NCBI RefSeq assembly: GCF_014844035.1
Contig: NZ_CP062159.1
Coordinates: 3,100,001 to 3,164,000 of the forward strand
DNA from: Flavobacterium sp. MDT1-60
GTDB taxonomy: Bacteria; Bacteroidota; Bacteroidia; Flavobacteriales; Flavobacteriaceae
Direction of reading: 5' to 3'
DNA length: 64,000 nucleotides
In this document: positions 1 to 9,178 of the stretch, piece by piece
How positions within the stretch are numbered: the first letter of the stretch is position 1
Layout: each line of letters starts with the position of its first letter
The notes under the pieces: generated by a model
Database searches by the model: none
Told to the model about the DNA's origin: nothing
What the model saw: only the letters and a program-made list of their open reading frames with translations
Position numbers and translations under genes: made by a program

Positions 1-1
1 A

Positions 2-2671
2 GCTTCTGCTGCTGCATTATACGGTTCTGAAGCAGTAAATGGAGTTGTTTTGATTACTACTAAATCTGGTAAGGGAAAAAAAGGTTTAGGTGTTGATTTC
101 AGTACCAGTTATTCAGGAAATCAGATTGCCTATTTGCCAAGATTTCAATACGAAAGAGGTCCGGGATATGCTAATCCAGCCTTCAATCCTGGAGCATATC
201 GCGCACCAGATGGTTTTGCGCATCTTGATAGAAATGAGGATGGTATTACTGACATGAGAGAGGTACCTGCTAGTTCAGTTAACTTTGGTAACTGGTTTGA
301 TGGACAGCCAATTAGATCTTGGGACGGTGTTATACGCCCGTATTCTGCTCAAAGAGATGGATATAAAAATATGTTCCAAAATGCATGGGATGCAACGACA
401 AACTTTGCACTTACAAACAATACAGAAAATAGCAGTATTCGTTTTTCTTATACACATATTGAGTCTGAAGGTTTAAGCATGGGTAACCATAACAAAAAGA
501 ACAATTTTAACTTAAATACTTCATTTAAAACAGGTAAATTAAAAACAGATGTAATTATAAGTTATTTAAATCAGAGTGTAAATAATCGAACTTTTGGTAT
601 GGATCGTTTGGTTAATAACTTTACAGGTATGATGAGTCCTTTTGATAATGGAGATTGGTACAAAGCTAAATATAAAACCAGTTTAGGATATAAATATGTT
701 ACAGGTATGCAAACTCAAAGTTTGACTCCAGATGAAAATATTTTTTATAATGGTTTTAAAGCTGATATTGGAGATTATTTTTGGAATACAAATGCTAAAC
801 AGCAAACGGAGGTTACAAATCGTATAATTGCCAGTGTTACAGAAACGCTTTCAATTACTAAAGATTTAGCCTTACGAGGTCGTATTTCAACTGATTTAAG
901 TTCAATAAACATTGAAGATAAAAATCCTGTAGAAATACCTTTGATTTATAAATTTGGAGGAGATAGTTCAGGTTCATTTATGATGGAGGGCCAGGATTAT
1001 AATATTCTTTATGGCGATTTATTATTGACCTATAATAAAAAAATAAATGAGGATTTTGGGATAAACGCTGTTGCTGGTTATTCAGGTACACAGGATACTT
1101 TTAGAACTTTAACGCGTTCTACCAATGGAGGTTTAAGTGTTGAAGGATGGTATGATATGAATTCATCTATCGGAATAGCTACAAGTACTTCAAAAAGAGA
1201 AAAAACGATTAAAGATGCAGTTTTTGGAACTTTAAGTGGTAGCTTCAGAAATTATTTGTTCATTGAAGGAACGATAAGAAGAGACCGAACTTCTACAATG
1301 AATCCAGATAACAATGCTTTTACTTACCCATCTGTAAATTCAAGTTTCGTATTGTCAGATGCAGTTGAGTTGCCAGAATTCATTAGTTATGCAAAAATGC
1401 GCGGTTCCTGGGGTATAGTTGGTAACTATCCAGATCGTTATGCTGCTAATGTTGCATTTACTCAAACACCTTTGGGGTCTCAAGGGACTGTTAGTCCAGT
1501 TTTGACTACAACTTCAATGTGGGATAGATATGGAAATGAGGGAATCAAACCTGAAATGAAAAATGAGTATGAGCTTGGTTTTGAAACTAAATTTTTTGAT
1601 AGAAGATTAGGTTTAGATTTTTCTTACTACAATGCAAAGATTAAAGATCAAATTCTTGATTTAAGTCTGGCTCAGACTTCAGGAGCAGATAAGATATTAG
1701 CTAACGTAGGGGAGTTGAGCAATCAAGGTTTTGAAGTAGCTCTGACTGGTTCTCCGTTTAGAACAGAGAATTTTTCATGGGATGTAACTTTAAACTGGGC
1801 AAAAAACACGAATAAAGTTGTGAAATTAGCTAACGGTGCAACCGAATTATTACATAAAGATTATGATGGATCAGCTGCACAGCTAAAATCAGTGGTAGGT
1901 GAACAGATGGGAGGTATTTATGCACACCCGGTAAAAACAGATGCAAATGGTAATAAAATGGTTGATGCTGATGGTTATTATATGCTTGATGGAGACAAAT
2001 GGGAAAAATACGGATCTGCTATGGCTAAAGGTGTTGGAGGTTTGTTGAACTCATTTACCTATAAAAGTTTTACATTAGATGTAAGTATCGATTACTCTTA
2101 TGGAGGTTATTTAATGCCTACAGGTGTTAATTGGATGAATTCTAGAGGTTTGACAGAAGAGACTCTGAATTATAGTACTAATGAGCGTGGTGGTTTGACT
2201 TATTATTTGGATGGTGGAAAAGGAGTTCAGGTTCCTAATAGTGCTACTGCAGGGCCAGCTGGTCAACCATTATACCGTGATGGTATGTTGATGGATGGTA
2301 TTGCTCCAGATGGTACACAAAATACAAATGTTATATCTCAGGCAGGATATTATGCTCTTACTTACAACTGGGGTGGTCCACAATATGGTAGTATTTCTCG
2401 TTATGAGTTGTACATTCAAAAGAATGATTATGTTAAATTAAGAGAAGTTTCACTTGCTTTTAATGTGCCATCATCATACGCCAGTAAATTTGGAGCTACA
2501 AAATTAAGTTTGTCTTTCTTCGGACGTAATTTGTTTTATTTCTATAGAACCATTAAAGATATGGACTCTGAAGCAACTACTTCAGGATCAAGATGGACTG
2601 AAAATGTGAACAATGCAGGATTAGGCCCATCAACCAGAAGTTATGGAGTAATGTTGAGAGCATCTTTCTAA
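2..2671 (+). CDS. SusC-like TonB-dependent outer-membrane receptor (5' truncated by window)
   Basis: The frame is open from the first bases of the window, so the signal peptide, carboxypeptidase-like domain and most of the plug lie upstream. The visible part starts at the end of the plug (ALYGSEAVNGVVLITTKSGK, the conserved SusC signature). It continues through about 870 residues of aromatic-rich beta-barrel and ends in the barrel-type C-terminus MLRASF. SusC proteins form the TonB-driven oligosaccharide import channel capped by a SusD lipoprotein, and a SusD gene follows after 31 bp. The N-glycan enzymes downstream suggest that the cargo is a glycan or glycopeptide; that is inference. The apparent TTG start at base 50 is only the first start-like codon in a truncated frame. 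Confidence 0.95.
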   Translation, partial: ASAAALYGSEAVNGVVLITTKSGKGKKGLGVDFSTSYSGNQIAYLPRFQYERGPGYANPAFNPGAYRAPDGFAHLDRNEDGITDMREVPASSVNFGNWFDGQPIRSWDGVIRPYSAQRDGYKNMFQNAWDATTNFALTNNTENSSIRFSYTHIESEGLSMGNHNKKNNFNLNTSFKTGKLKTDVIISYLNQSVNNRTFGMDRLVNNFTGMMSPFDNGDWYKAKYKTSLGYKYVTGMQTQSLTPDENIFYNGFKADIGDYFWNTNAKQQTEVTNRIIASVTETLSITKDLALRGRISTDLSSINIEDKNPVEIPLIYKFGGDSSGSFMMEGQDYNILYGDLLLTYNKKINEDFGINAVAGYSGTQDTFRTLTRSTNGGLSVEGWYDMNSSIGIATSTSKREKTIKDAVFGTLSGSFRNYLFIEGTIRRDRTSTMNPDNNAFTYPSVNSSFVLSDAVELPEFISYAKMRGSWGIVGNYPDRYAANVAFTQTPLGSQGTVSPVLTTTSMWDRYGNEGIKPEMKNEYELGFETKFFDRRLGLDFSYYNAKIKDQILDLSLAQTSGADKILANVGELSNQGFEVALTGSPFRTENFSWDVTLNWAKNTNKVVKLANGATELLHKDYDGSAAQLKSVVGEQMGGIYAHPVKTDANGNKMVDADGYYMLDGDKWEKYGSAMAKGVGGLLNSFTYKSFTLDVSIDYSYGGYLMPTGVNWMNSRGLTEETLNYSTNERGGLTYYLDGGKGVQVPNSATAGPAGQPLYRDGMLMDGIAPDGTQNTNVISQAGYYALTYNWGGPQYGSISRYELYIQKNDYVKLREVSLAFNVPSSYASKFGATKLSLSFFGRNLFYFYRTIKDMDSEATTSGSRWTENVNNAGLGPSTRSYGVMLRASF

Positions 2672-2702
2672 TTTTATAAATTATAATTAAAAAATAGATA
2701 AC

Positions 2703-4268
2703 ATGAGAAAATTATTATATATATCATTAGCAACAGCAGCAATTTTTCTGGGCTCTTGTTCAGATGAGGATTTTGCAGATGCTTATAGAAACCCAGCTAC
2801 TGTAACCCAGACAACTGTGCCTAAACAATATGCAGGATTTATGAAAATTAACTTTGAGGATGTGATTCCAGCATATTGGAATTATTTTACGGTTCTAAGA
2901 TCAACTTCTCTAAGTTATACACAAGGACACGGATTTACTAATACCACTGGACGTTACGTTCCAGGCGCAGCTGTAAATGACAGATGGACCAGATATTACA
3001 AATTTATTACCCAATATAGAGAGTTGGAAAAAGTTATGGGCTCTTTGTCTCCAGCAGATCAGGCAGCTAACAGAATCTTCACAGTAACTTCAACGATTTA
3101 CTTGTATGATCATACTGCAAAAATGATCGATAATTTTGGGGATATTCCTTTTTCTGAAGCAGGTAAAATTAGCATGACAGGGGGAGATTATACTGCAGCG
3201 TTAGCTAAGTATGACAACCAGACAGAACTTTATGTTAAGATGCTGGATGATTTGAAAGCTTTTTCTACGGAGCTAAATACAATAACCTTGTCTGCGGGAG
3301 TAGAAACAGTATTCAAGAATCAGGACCTGATCAACAAAGGAAACCTGGTAATGTGGAAAAACTATTGTAATTCTTTACGTTTGAAATTACTGAACAGAGT
3401 TTCTGCTGTCCCTGCCTTTACTGCAAGAGCAAATAGTGAGATTGCTGAAATTATTGCTGAAGCAAAAATTGTAGACGAAAATGCAGAAAATATCGCATTT
3501 AGAATATATACACAAGATACGGATTTAGATACTTCAGGGTTCTTTGATGCTTTAGAGAGTTTTAATAACAATCTGGCTCCAAAACCTATGATTGACCATA
3601 TGAATGCGAATAGTGATCCTCGTGAAGCCTGGTTGTTTGAAAAAGGAGCAACTGCAACTGTCTATACGGGACTTGATCCGGCATTGGGATCAGCAGCTCA
3701 GGATAATTTAGTAAGCACTGGTAAAATTGCGATCTACAACAGATCTGTAATTAGTAGAAACGACTGGTTACCAGGTACTTTGGTAAATTCGGCAGAGGTA
3801 AACTTACTTTTGGCAGAGTATTATTCAAGAAGTGGAAATGCTGCAACAGCAAAAACATATTTCGAAAAAGCAATCAGACAATCGGTTGAATACTATGTAA
3901 GATTAGGTGATAAAGCTGATGATACTACATGGAAACCAACCAGCGAACCAACGACAGTAGAAATTGAAGCTTATATTGCTAAAATTAATTTTGCAGGTGC
4001 TACAACAGCTGCTGCTCAATTGGAATTGATTGCTTTCCAAAAGTATATTCATTACAATATTATGCAGGTTGATGAATCCTGGGCTGAACAAAGAAGATTA
4101 AAATTACCAGCTTTAACTTTCATCGAAGATGAGACAAGCCCTACCAGAAAAACTCCTCCAACGCGTTGGACCTATCCAGCTAATGAAAGTATTTATAATA
4201 CAACTAATTATAACACAGTTAAGGATAAAGATAATTTAGGTACTAAAATTTTCTGGGATGTAAAATAA
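2703..4268 (+). CDS. SusD/RagB-like outer-membrane lipoprotein (SusD_2 type)
   Basis: A 521-residue lipoprotein. The N-terminus has a hydrophobic segment and lipobox (FLGSC) followed by acidic residues (SDEDFAD), as in surface-exposed Bacteroidota lipoproteins. The body is the all-helical SusD type, with the conserved C-terminal region (MQVDESWAEQRRLKLPAL). It is closer to the SusD_2 branch than to the SusD encoded at 48.4 kb. It pairs with the SusC ending 31 bp upstream and should act as the glycan-binding lid of that channel. A strong hairpin terminator follows 33 bp after the stop, so the SusC/SusD pair ends its own transcription unit. The ligand is not readable from sequence. Confidence 0.93.
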   Translation: MRKLLYISLATAAIFLGSCSDEDFADAYRNPATVTQTTVPKQYAGFMKINFEDVIPAYWNYFTVLRSTSLSYTQGHGFTNTTGRYVPGAAVNDRWTRYYKFITQYRELEKVMGSLSPADQAANRIFTVTSTIYLYDHTAKMIDNFGDIPFSEAGKISMTGGDYTAALAKYDNQTELYVKMLDDLKAFSTELNTITLSAGVETVFKNQDLINKGNLVMWKNYCNSLRLKLLNRVSAVPAFTARANSEIAEIIAEAKIVDENAENIAFRIYTQDTDLDTSGFFDALESFNNNLAPKPMIDHMNANSDPREAWLFEKGATATVYTGLDPALGSAAQDNLVSTGKIAIYNRSVISRNDWLPGTLVNSAEVNLLLAEYYSRSGNAATAKTYFEKAIRQSVEYYVRLGDKADDTTWKPTSEPTTVEIEAYIAKINFAGATTAAAQLELIAFQKYIHYNIMQVDESWAEQRRLKLPALTFIEDETSPTRKTPPTRWTYPANESIYNTTNYNTVKDKDNLGTKIFWDVK

Positions 4269-4301
4269 TCCTCCTTTAAATTAATTATTTTGTTTATTAG
4301 T

Positions 4302-4347
4302 AAGAAACCCCAGAGTCCGGATCATCACGGAGGATGGGGTTTCTTTT
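4302..4347 (+). terminator. Rho-independent terminator after susCD
   Basis: AAGAAACCCC (4302-4311) pairs with GGGGTTTCTT (4336-4345). An inner TCCG/CGGA helix lies inside, and the stem runs into a T tract. It lies 33 bp after the SusD stop codon. Confidence 0.8.
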
Positions 4348-4425
4348 GAATATCAATGGCAATATTCAATGACAATATCAATATCAATGACAATTGCAAT
4401 ATCAATAACAAATGTTTATCAATTT
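4348..4425. repeat. Low-complexity CAATATCAATGACAAT word repeat
   Basis: About 75 bp built from degenerate copies of short words (CAATATCAATGACAAT, CAATATCAATAACAA). They sit between two terminators in the convergent susD/M28 gap. No frame or hairpin explains them. They resemble the other word-repeat patches in this window (near 11.38, 17.7, 35.55 and 63.0 kb). Confidence 0.5.
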
Positions 4426-4454
4426 CAATTCTGAATATTAGAACTGTATAGCAT

Positions 4455-4506
4455 AAAAAAATCGGCGAATTTGCAGTTGATTGTACTGCAGTTCACCGAT
4501 TTTTTA
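4455..4506. terminator. Bidirectional hairpin terminator between convergent genes
   Basis: A long stem: AAAAATCGG plus GAA plus TGCAGT pairs with ACTGCA, TTC and CCGATTTTT around the loop TGATTGT. A-run and T-run flanks let it work on both strands. It sits 48 bp downstream of the M28 peptidase stop on the minus strand and would terminate the minus-strand GH29/M28 transcript. Confidence 0.75.
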
Positions 4507-4554
4507 TTTTTGATCTTTACTCTAAAAAGACAGTAGAGAAAGATTGTCTGTATT

Positions 4555-5523
4555 TTAGTTCTGCTTGATAAAAGTTAGCGGTTGTCCGTAGTTAGCAATT
4601 GCGGTCAAAGCATTGTAAATATATTTAGAAACTAAAATAGCTCCTTCGCTGTTTATCAAAGCGGTATCATCTTCTGGTGTATGGTATTGTGGATGCCCGC
4701 CTGTGTGCAAGCCGATAGCGGAAATATCATTTTTATAAAAAGTAACATGATCAGAACCACCTACATCACCTGCAAAAACAATCGGATTTAGTCCGCTGCC
4801 TTCGCCTAGTTTTTTCATCAGTTCTACACCGCCAGGAAAAGTTCCGGCACCGCCCATATAAAGTTCTTTTTTATCATTTAATCTTCCTACCATATCCATG
4901 TTGATCATTACTTTTATGGCATTTTTATCTACAGGAAGATGATTAACAAAATACTTAGAACCCAATAAACCTTCCTCTTCAGCACTGAAAGAAATAAAAA
5001 TAATACTTCTTTTTGGAGCCATTTTGTTATGATGAAATTCTTCTAAAATAGATAAAAGTGCGGAAACTCCTGAGGCATTATCATCTGCTCCGTTATGAAT
5101 TGCAAGCGTATCTTTTTTCTTGCTGCCAGAACCTTTTCCGCCCCATCCCCAGTGGTCATAATGCGCCCCAATGACGATGAATTCCTTTTTTAGATTTTCA
5201 TCAGAGCCTTCTATATAGCCCACAACATTTTGAGTTGCTACACTGTCCGATTTCATCTTGTTGATGTCGGGTTTTATGAATATTTTGAATGGTTGATAAT
5301 AATCGTTATTGAATTTTTTCAGTCCAAATTTTTTAAAATATTTTTTAATGTAAGCTGCCGCTTCGTTATTGCCTTTTGTTCCGGCAAGACGTCCTTCTAA
5401 TTTATCCGAAGCCAAATAAGTATCGTGTTTCAGGAATTGTTCGACTGAAAATGTAGATTGTGCAGTTCCTTTTTCGGTTGCCATAAAAGCTAAAACAGAG
5501 AGGAAAAGAATTTTTTTAAACAT
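4555..5523 (-). CDS. M28-family zinc metallopeptidase (aminopeptidase), secreted
   Basis: 322 residues with an N-terminal signal peptide (cut near GTAQ-ST). The M28 two-zinc centre is complete: H121 in AHYDHWG, D147 in GADDNASG, the catalytic and ligand glutamates E182/E183 in SAEEEGLLGS, D210 in INMDMVGR, and H281 in YHTPEDD. Family members remove N-terminal amino acids from peptides. Here it lies 18 bp downstream of the GH29 gene in the same direction and in a locus with a PNGase-like enzyme, so trimming of the peptide part of glycoproteins or glycopeptides is a reasonable role (inference). It is the last gene of the minus-strand unit and is followed by a hairpin terminator. Confidence 0.9.
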   Translation of the reverse strand: MFKKILFLSVLAFMATEKGTAQSTFSVEQFLKHDTYLASDKLEGRLAGTKGNNEAAAYIKKYFKKFGLKKFNNDYYQPFKIFIKPDINKMKSDSVATQNVVGYIEGSDENLKKEFIVIGAHYDHWGWGGKGSGSKKKDTLAIHNGADDNASGVSALLSILEEFHHNKMAPKRSIIFISFSAEEEGLLGSKYFVNHLPVDKNAIKVMINMDMVGRLNDKKELYMGGAGTFPGGVELMKKLGEGSGLNPIVFAGDVGGSDHVTFYKNDISAIGLHTGGHPQYHTPEDDTALINSEGAILVSKYIYNALTAIANYGQPLTFIKQN

Positions 5524-5541
5524 ATTATAATAATTATGATC

Positions 5542-6873
5542 TTATTGTATTTGCATTTCAACTATCGTATCGATTGCATCCATCTTTGTGCCATCCAAAT
5601 ACACAAAAGTTCCTTCTGGTTGTTGTTTGAATTTTAGTTCTTTTTTACTGTCCATCAAATAACATTTTTTAATTTTTTGTTTCATTTCAGGAATAAAAAT
5701 ATAAGTAGTCTGTTTTGGTGTATTAATGATATGTGCAAACCAAATTTTATCTTTAGCAGTAAATACGCCCCAATCTTGTGGCTTCATCACATTGCCTCTT
5801 GTTCCATAAATACTATTTCCGTTTTTATCCATCCAGATTCCTATTTCTTTTAAAGTTGCAACAAATTCGGGCTGAATCGTTCCGTCAGCCATTGGCCCGA
5901 CATTCAAAAGAAAATTGGCATTCAGACTGGCAGCGTTTATTAAGTAATGCAATAAATCTTTGGTTGATTTGTATTTTCTGTCATTGATATTAAAACCCCA
6001 CGAATTGTTCATGGTTTCACAGGTTTCCAAAGGCAATTGAGAAATAGATTGTCCTCCAAATCCAGAAGTATTTCCACCTGGCAAATCTTTTTCAAATGCC
6101 TGAAAATCTTCACCCTGAATTGGAGTAAGATGATGATTGTTAGAGATTAAACAATTCGGCTGGATGGAATGAATCAATTTGTAAATCTCGTCATAATGCC
6201 AGTTTACTTTTGATGTCAATGTTTTATCGGTGTCGTTATCCAATTGATCCCAATGTCCGTCAAACCAAATTCCGCCAATTTCTCCGTAATTGGTCAGTAA
6301 TTCTGTTAACTGACCTTTCATAAAAGCGATATAACTGTTCCAGTCGCTCTTTTTAGTTCTGCCAGTTCCTTGTCCTGTTTTTCCTGTTTCGTATTGATAA
6401 TCTGTTCTGGTCCAGTCCAGAAGTGAATAGTAACAAAAGAGTTTAATACCTTCTTTATGACATTCGTCGGCTAATTCTTTTAAGAGATCTCTTTTGAAAT
6501 GCGTATTTGTTATTTTCCAATCGGATAATTTGGTGTCAAAATTGCTAAAACCGTCGTGGTGGCGGGTTGTAAAAGTGATGTATTTCATTCCGGCCGCTTT
6601 TGCAGTGCCAACCCATTTTTTGGCATCAAAATCCTGTGGATTAAAAACGTTAAGCAATCTTCCGTATTCGGTAACTTTTATATTTTGGTTGGTCATAATC
6701 CATTCACCATTCCCAAGAACACTATAAGGTCCAAAGTGAATGAACATTCCAAATTTATTATCCTGAAATTCTTTTCTGTTTTTTAGATTTCCTTCTGATG
6801 GAGTATAGGTTTGTGCTAATAATGTCGTACAGCTCATCGAGAAAAACAGCAGGCAAAGTGTGATTTTTTTCAT
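5542..6873 (-). CDS. GH29 alpha-L-fucosidase, secreted
   Basis: 443 residues with a signal peptide (CTTLLAQ). GH29 signatures are the N-terminal FGMFIHFGPYSVLG, HHDGFSNFDTKLSDW and IGGIWFDGHWD, where D205 in WFDG is the expected nucleophile. The middle of the protein forms the (beta/alpha)8 barrel, and after about residue 340 there is a short beta-sandwich. GH29 enzymes are retaining exo-fucosidases on alpha-1,3/4 or alpha-1,6 fucose. The PNGase-like gene lies 202 bp upstream and a fucose import and oxidation operon lies at 13.9-18.7 kb, so core or antenna fucose of N-glycans is the likely target (inference). Linkage preference cannot be read from the sequence. Confidence 0.92.
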   Translation of the reverse strand: MKKITLCLLFFSMSCTTLLAQTYTPSEGNLKNRKEFQDNKFGMFIHFGPYSVLGNGEWIMTNQNIKVTEYGRLLNVFNPQDFDAKKWVGTAKAAGMKYITFTTRHHDGFSNFDTKLSDWKITNTHFKRDLLKELADECHKEGIKLFCYYSLLDWTRTDYQYETGKTGQGTGRTKKSDWNSYIAFMKGQLTELLTNYGEIGGIWFDGHWDQLDNDTDKTLTSKVNWHYDEIYKLIHSIQPNCLISNNHHLTPIQGEDFQAFEKDLPGGNTSGFGGQSISQLPLETCETMNNSWGFNINDRKYKSTKDLLHYLINAASLNANFLLNVGPMADGTIQPEFVATLKEIGIWMDKNGNSIYGTRGNVMKPQDWGVFTAKDKIWFAHIINTPKQTTYIFIPEMKQKIKKCYLMDSKKELKFKQQPEGTFVYLDGTKMDAIDTIVEMQIQ

Positions 6874-7075
6874 GTTTTTTAAAGTTAAGTGGTTTGATAG
6901 TAAAGTTTTAATAGTGATTAAAAACCAGAATTAAATAAGGATTTAGAATGATGACGATAGATTTAACAAAAGCCATAACTCATTGCGCTTAATTAATTTA
7001 CGTTTTTTTGAAGTTTAAATATATAAAGACTTCCTCATAGCCAGTAAGTAGATATTATCTAAATATAATCATCAA

Positions 7076-8749
7076 TTACCTTTCTCCAATCAAAAATCCG
7101 GAAACATTCCACGCACTGCTGCTGGTTCCTTCGGGTTTTCCAAGTGGAATGGATACACGAATAGTATGCTTTCCAGGCGAAAGATTTCCTAAATCAATTA
7201 GATTTGGATTAGTAGTGGTTCCCGGACACCAGTTAGAACGGCTTTCGTCAGAAGATGATAATCCGTTTCCAAAATTCCCCGAAGCCGGATTGCTCAATCG
7301 ATACGAACCACAATCGGTGCGCCATGGTGTGAATCCAAAAACTTCTTTTCCATCAATAAAAATTGTGTTCTTTTTTTGTAAAAATTCATCACCATTTTCC
7401 CAGCCTCCATGGCCCGTTGTGGTGTAACTCAATTTGAAATTTTTATATCCTTCCGGCACCTCAAAAGTCATTTCCAATCCTTTTTCGTTATCAAACATGG
7501 TGGCATATTCTTGTCCGGCCATTTCCATTACATTTAATGTATTGAAAAGGGGTAAAATAAAATCGCCTTTTGGATTATTATCTTCGCCCTGATGAATCGT
7601 AATGTTCAAACTTGCTTTATGTCCGCCCGCATCATAATTTCCTATAAACATTCCGATATACACTTCCTGATTACTCAATTTGGGTTGTAGAAGCGAAATG
7701 TCCTGACGATAGAAAACACTATCCTGCCAAACCTTATTTTTTAATTGTAGATAGTTAAAATGCTTCACACCAAAAGGAGTAAAAAAGCGCATCAATTCCA
7801 GCAAAGGTGTATAATCGTCTGTCGCCGCAACACCCTGATATTTTTTACCGTTCCCGTTTTCATAAACCGGTAATGTGTTGACTCCATTTTTTAATCCGTC
7901 AAGAAAAGAACTTTTTTTATCCATTGGAATCATAAAAACCGAACCGGTTCTGTCATAGGCATCACCGTTCGATTGTTGCGTCACATCTACATAAATAGAA
8001 CTTCCTTTTTTTATTTCAGGGAATTTTACCTTTCGAACAATTACCGTTCCACTGGCGTATCTAAAGATACTGTCATTCGATTTTGCATCATTTACAAAAT
8101 GAATTTGCTCTTTGTTAAAAACAGAAATATTCACAAAACGGCTTTTCCACAATAAATCTTTATAGGTCAATTGGTCAACTTCCTGAACTGCTGGTATTGA
8201 AAGAATTGCCGGAACTGTTTTTAAATTCTCAATTTTGGTAGCTGTAACAATGCTATTCCCGTTACGAATAGTTTCCAGAACCAAACCTAAATCTTGTCCC
8301 AAAACACTTGGTCCGCCTTTTAGTCCCAATTCATTCGTGTACCAAATTTCGATTTTATTCGAATTCACTATGGTTATTGCTTTTTTGCAATTGAAATTTA
8401 GAATCTTTTTGGTTTCAGCTGTGAATTCAAATTTTTGTTTTCCCAAAGCTTCATTATCCCGATTGAGAATCAGTTTATTGGTTTTAAGTTGTGCCAATTG
8501 CAAAATGGTTTTGGTCTTGAAATCAACAAAAGTCTGCTCGAACGGAAGATCCGCTTTTTGTTGCATGATTTTATCTGTTGTGATCAAACTCAGATCTTGC
8601 GATGCGTATAAAAATAAAGGATCCTGATTTGGAGTCACTTTTCCGTTATAACTTCTTTGGTATGTAACTTTAATCGCTTTGTTTGTTTTTTGTGCAAAAG
8701 ATAAATTGATTAAGCAAAGAGCAAAGAATGTAAATAAAGTTTTCTTCAT
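7076..8749 (-). CDS. PNGase F-like peptide-N4-(N-acetyl-beta-glucosaminyl)asparagine amidase with extra N-terminal domain
   Basis: 557 residues with a signal peptide (NLSFAQ). The C-terminal ~350 residues match the two-jelly-roll PNGase F fold. They include GDAYDRTGSVFMIP near residue 266, corresponding to the catalytic Asp segment, then GHGGWENGDEF, FTPWRTDCGSYR and NWCPGTTTNP. Residues ~20-190 are an additional domain with a degenerate GLPGLI-family pattern (IWYTNELGLKGGPSVLGQ). This resembles the PNGase F-II type, which carries an N-terminal bowl-like domain, rather than the short classical enzyme. The enzyme would release whole N-glycans from glycoproteins outside the cell or in the periplasm, ahead of GH29, GH3, GH92 and GH20. 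Activity on core alpha-1,3-fucosylated plant glycans is possible but not shown by the sequence. Confidence 0.85.
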   Translation of the reverse strand: MKKTLFTFFALCLINLSFAQKTNKAIKVTYQRSYNGKVTPNQDPLFLYASQDLSLITTDKIMQQKADLPFEQTFVDFKTKTILQLAQLKTNKLILNRDNEALGKQKFEFTAETKKILNFNCKKAITIVNSNKIEIWYTNELGLKGGPSVLGQDLGLVLETIRNGNSIVTATKIENLKTVPAILSIPAVQEVDQLTYKDLLWKSRFVNISVFNKEQIHFVNDAKSNDSIFRYASGTVIVRKVKFPEIKKGSSIYVDVTQQSNGDAYDRTGSVFMIPMDKKSSFLDGLKNGVNTLPVYENGNGKKYQGVAATDDYTPLLELMRFFTPFGVKHFNYLQLKNKVWQDSVFYRQDISLLQPKLSNQEVYIGMFIGNYDAGGHKASLNITIHQGEDNNPKGDFILPLFNTLNVMEMAGQEYATMFDNEKGLEMTFEVPEGYKNFKLSYTTTGHGGWENGDEFLQKKNTIFIDGKEVFGFTPWRTDCGSYRLSNPASGNFGNGLSSSDESRSNWCPGTTTNPNLIDLGNLSPGKHTIRVSIPLGKPEGTSSSAWNVSGFLIGER

Positions 8750-8827
8750 GTTTTGGTTTTGTTGATCAGCTCCCTGAATAAAAACTGACGGTTATTTGGT
8801 AAATTAAAAGAGGTTTCGTTATTTTAC

Positions 8828-8839
8828 TAAATCGATTTA
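8828..8839. promoter_or_regulatory. Perfect palindrome TAAATCGATTTA in the divergent PNGase/GH3 gap
   Basis: A 12-bp perfect palindrome 79 bp upstream of the PNGase-like start codon. Its CG-centred form resembles a LacI-type operator, but no such regulator is encoded in the window. The 429-bp gap 8750-9178 otherwise holds AT-rich promoter DNA, a TATTTTTG box at 8943-8950, the shared element at 9001-9027 and a second palindrome at 9121-9141. Confidence 0.3.
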
Positions 8840-9000
8840 ACTAAAGACGAATAAAATTCTGATTCCATTGTGTTCTAGTATTATAGGATTACGAAATAGA
8901 GATTATGATCTGAGCTGATTTTTTATTAAAAGCTAAGATAAATATTTTTGAATTGTAACAGGAAATAACACTGTTTTGTTTTATCAAAAGGTAAAAATTG

Positions 9001-9027
9001 ATTAAACAAAGATAATATTGAATTAAT
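9001..9027 (+). promoter_or_regulatory. Element shared with the fucP upstream region (copy 1)
   Basis: A 27-bp stretch starting ATTAAACA and ending TAATATTGAATTAAT matches 13843-13869 at 25 of 27 positions. Both copies lie upstream of a plus-strand operon in the same glycan locus. TAATATTG inside it is one mismatch from the TAnnTTTG promoter box, and no TTG box lies at the right distance. A co-regulated, activator-dependent promoter is the likely reading (inference). Confidence 0.45.
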
Positions 9028-9120
9028 ATATAAATGGAAGTCCCTATATCTTTCAATTTCTAAAAGAATATAAAATTGGCAGAAAATACAGTAGAATGCT
9101 TTTTTCTGTGTATTATATAA

Positions 9121-9141
9121 AACGCTTAAATTTAAAGCGTT
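9121..9141. promoter_or_regulatory. Inverted repeat AACGCTT-N7-AAGCGTT before the GH3 gene
   Basis: Perfect 7-bp arms around an AT-only 7-bp centre, ending 37 bp before the GH3 start codon. The position and symmetry suit a repressor operator or a 5'-leader hairpin. No second copy was seen in the window. Confidence 0.4.
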
Positions 9142-9178
9142 ACCATTGTTTTAGTATTAACATAATTAAAATACAATA

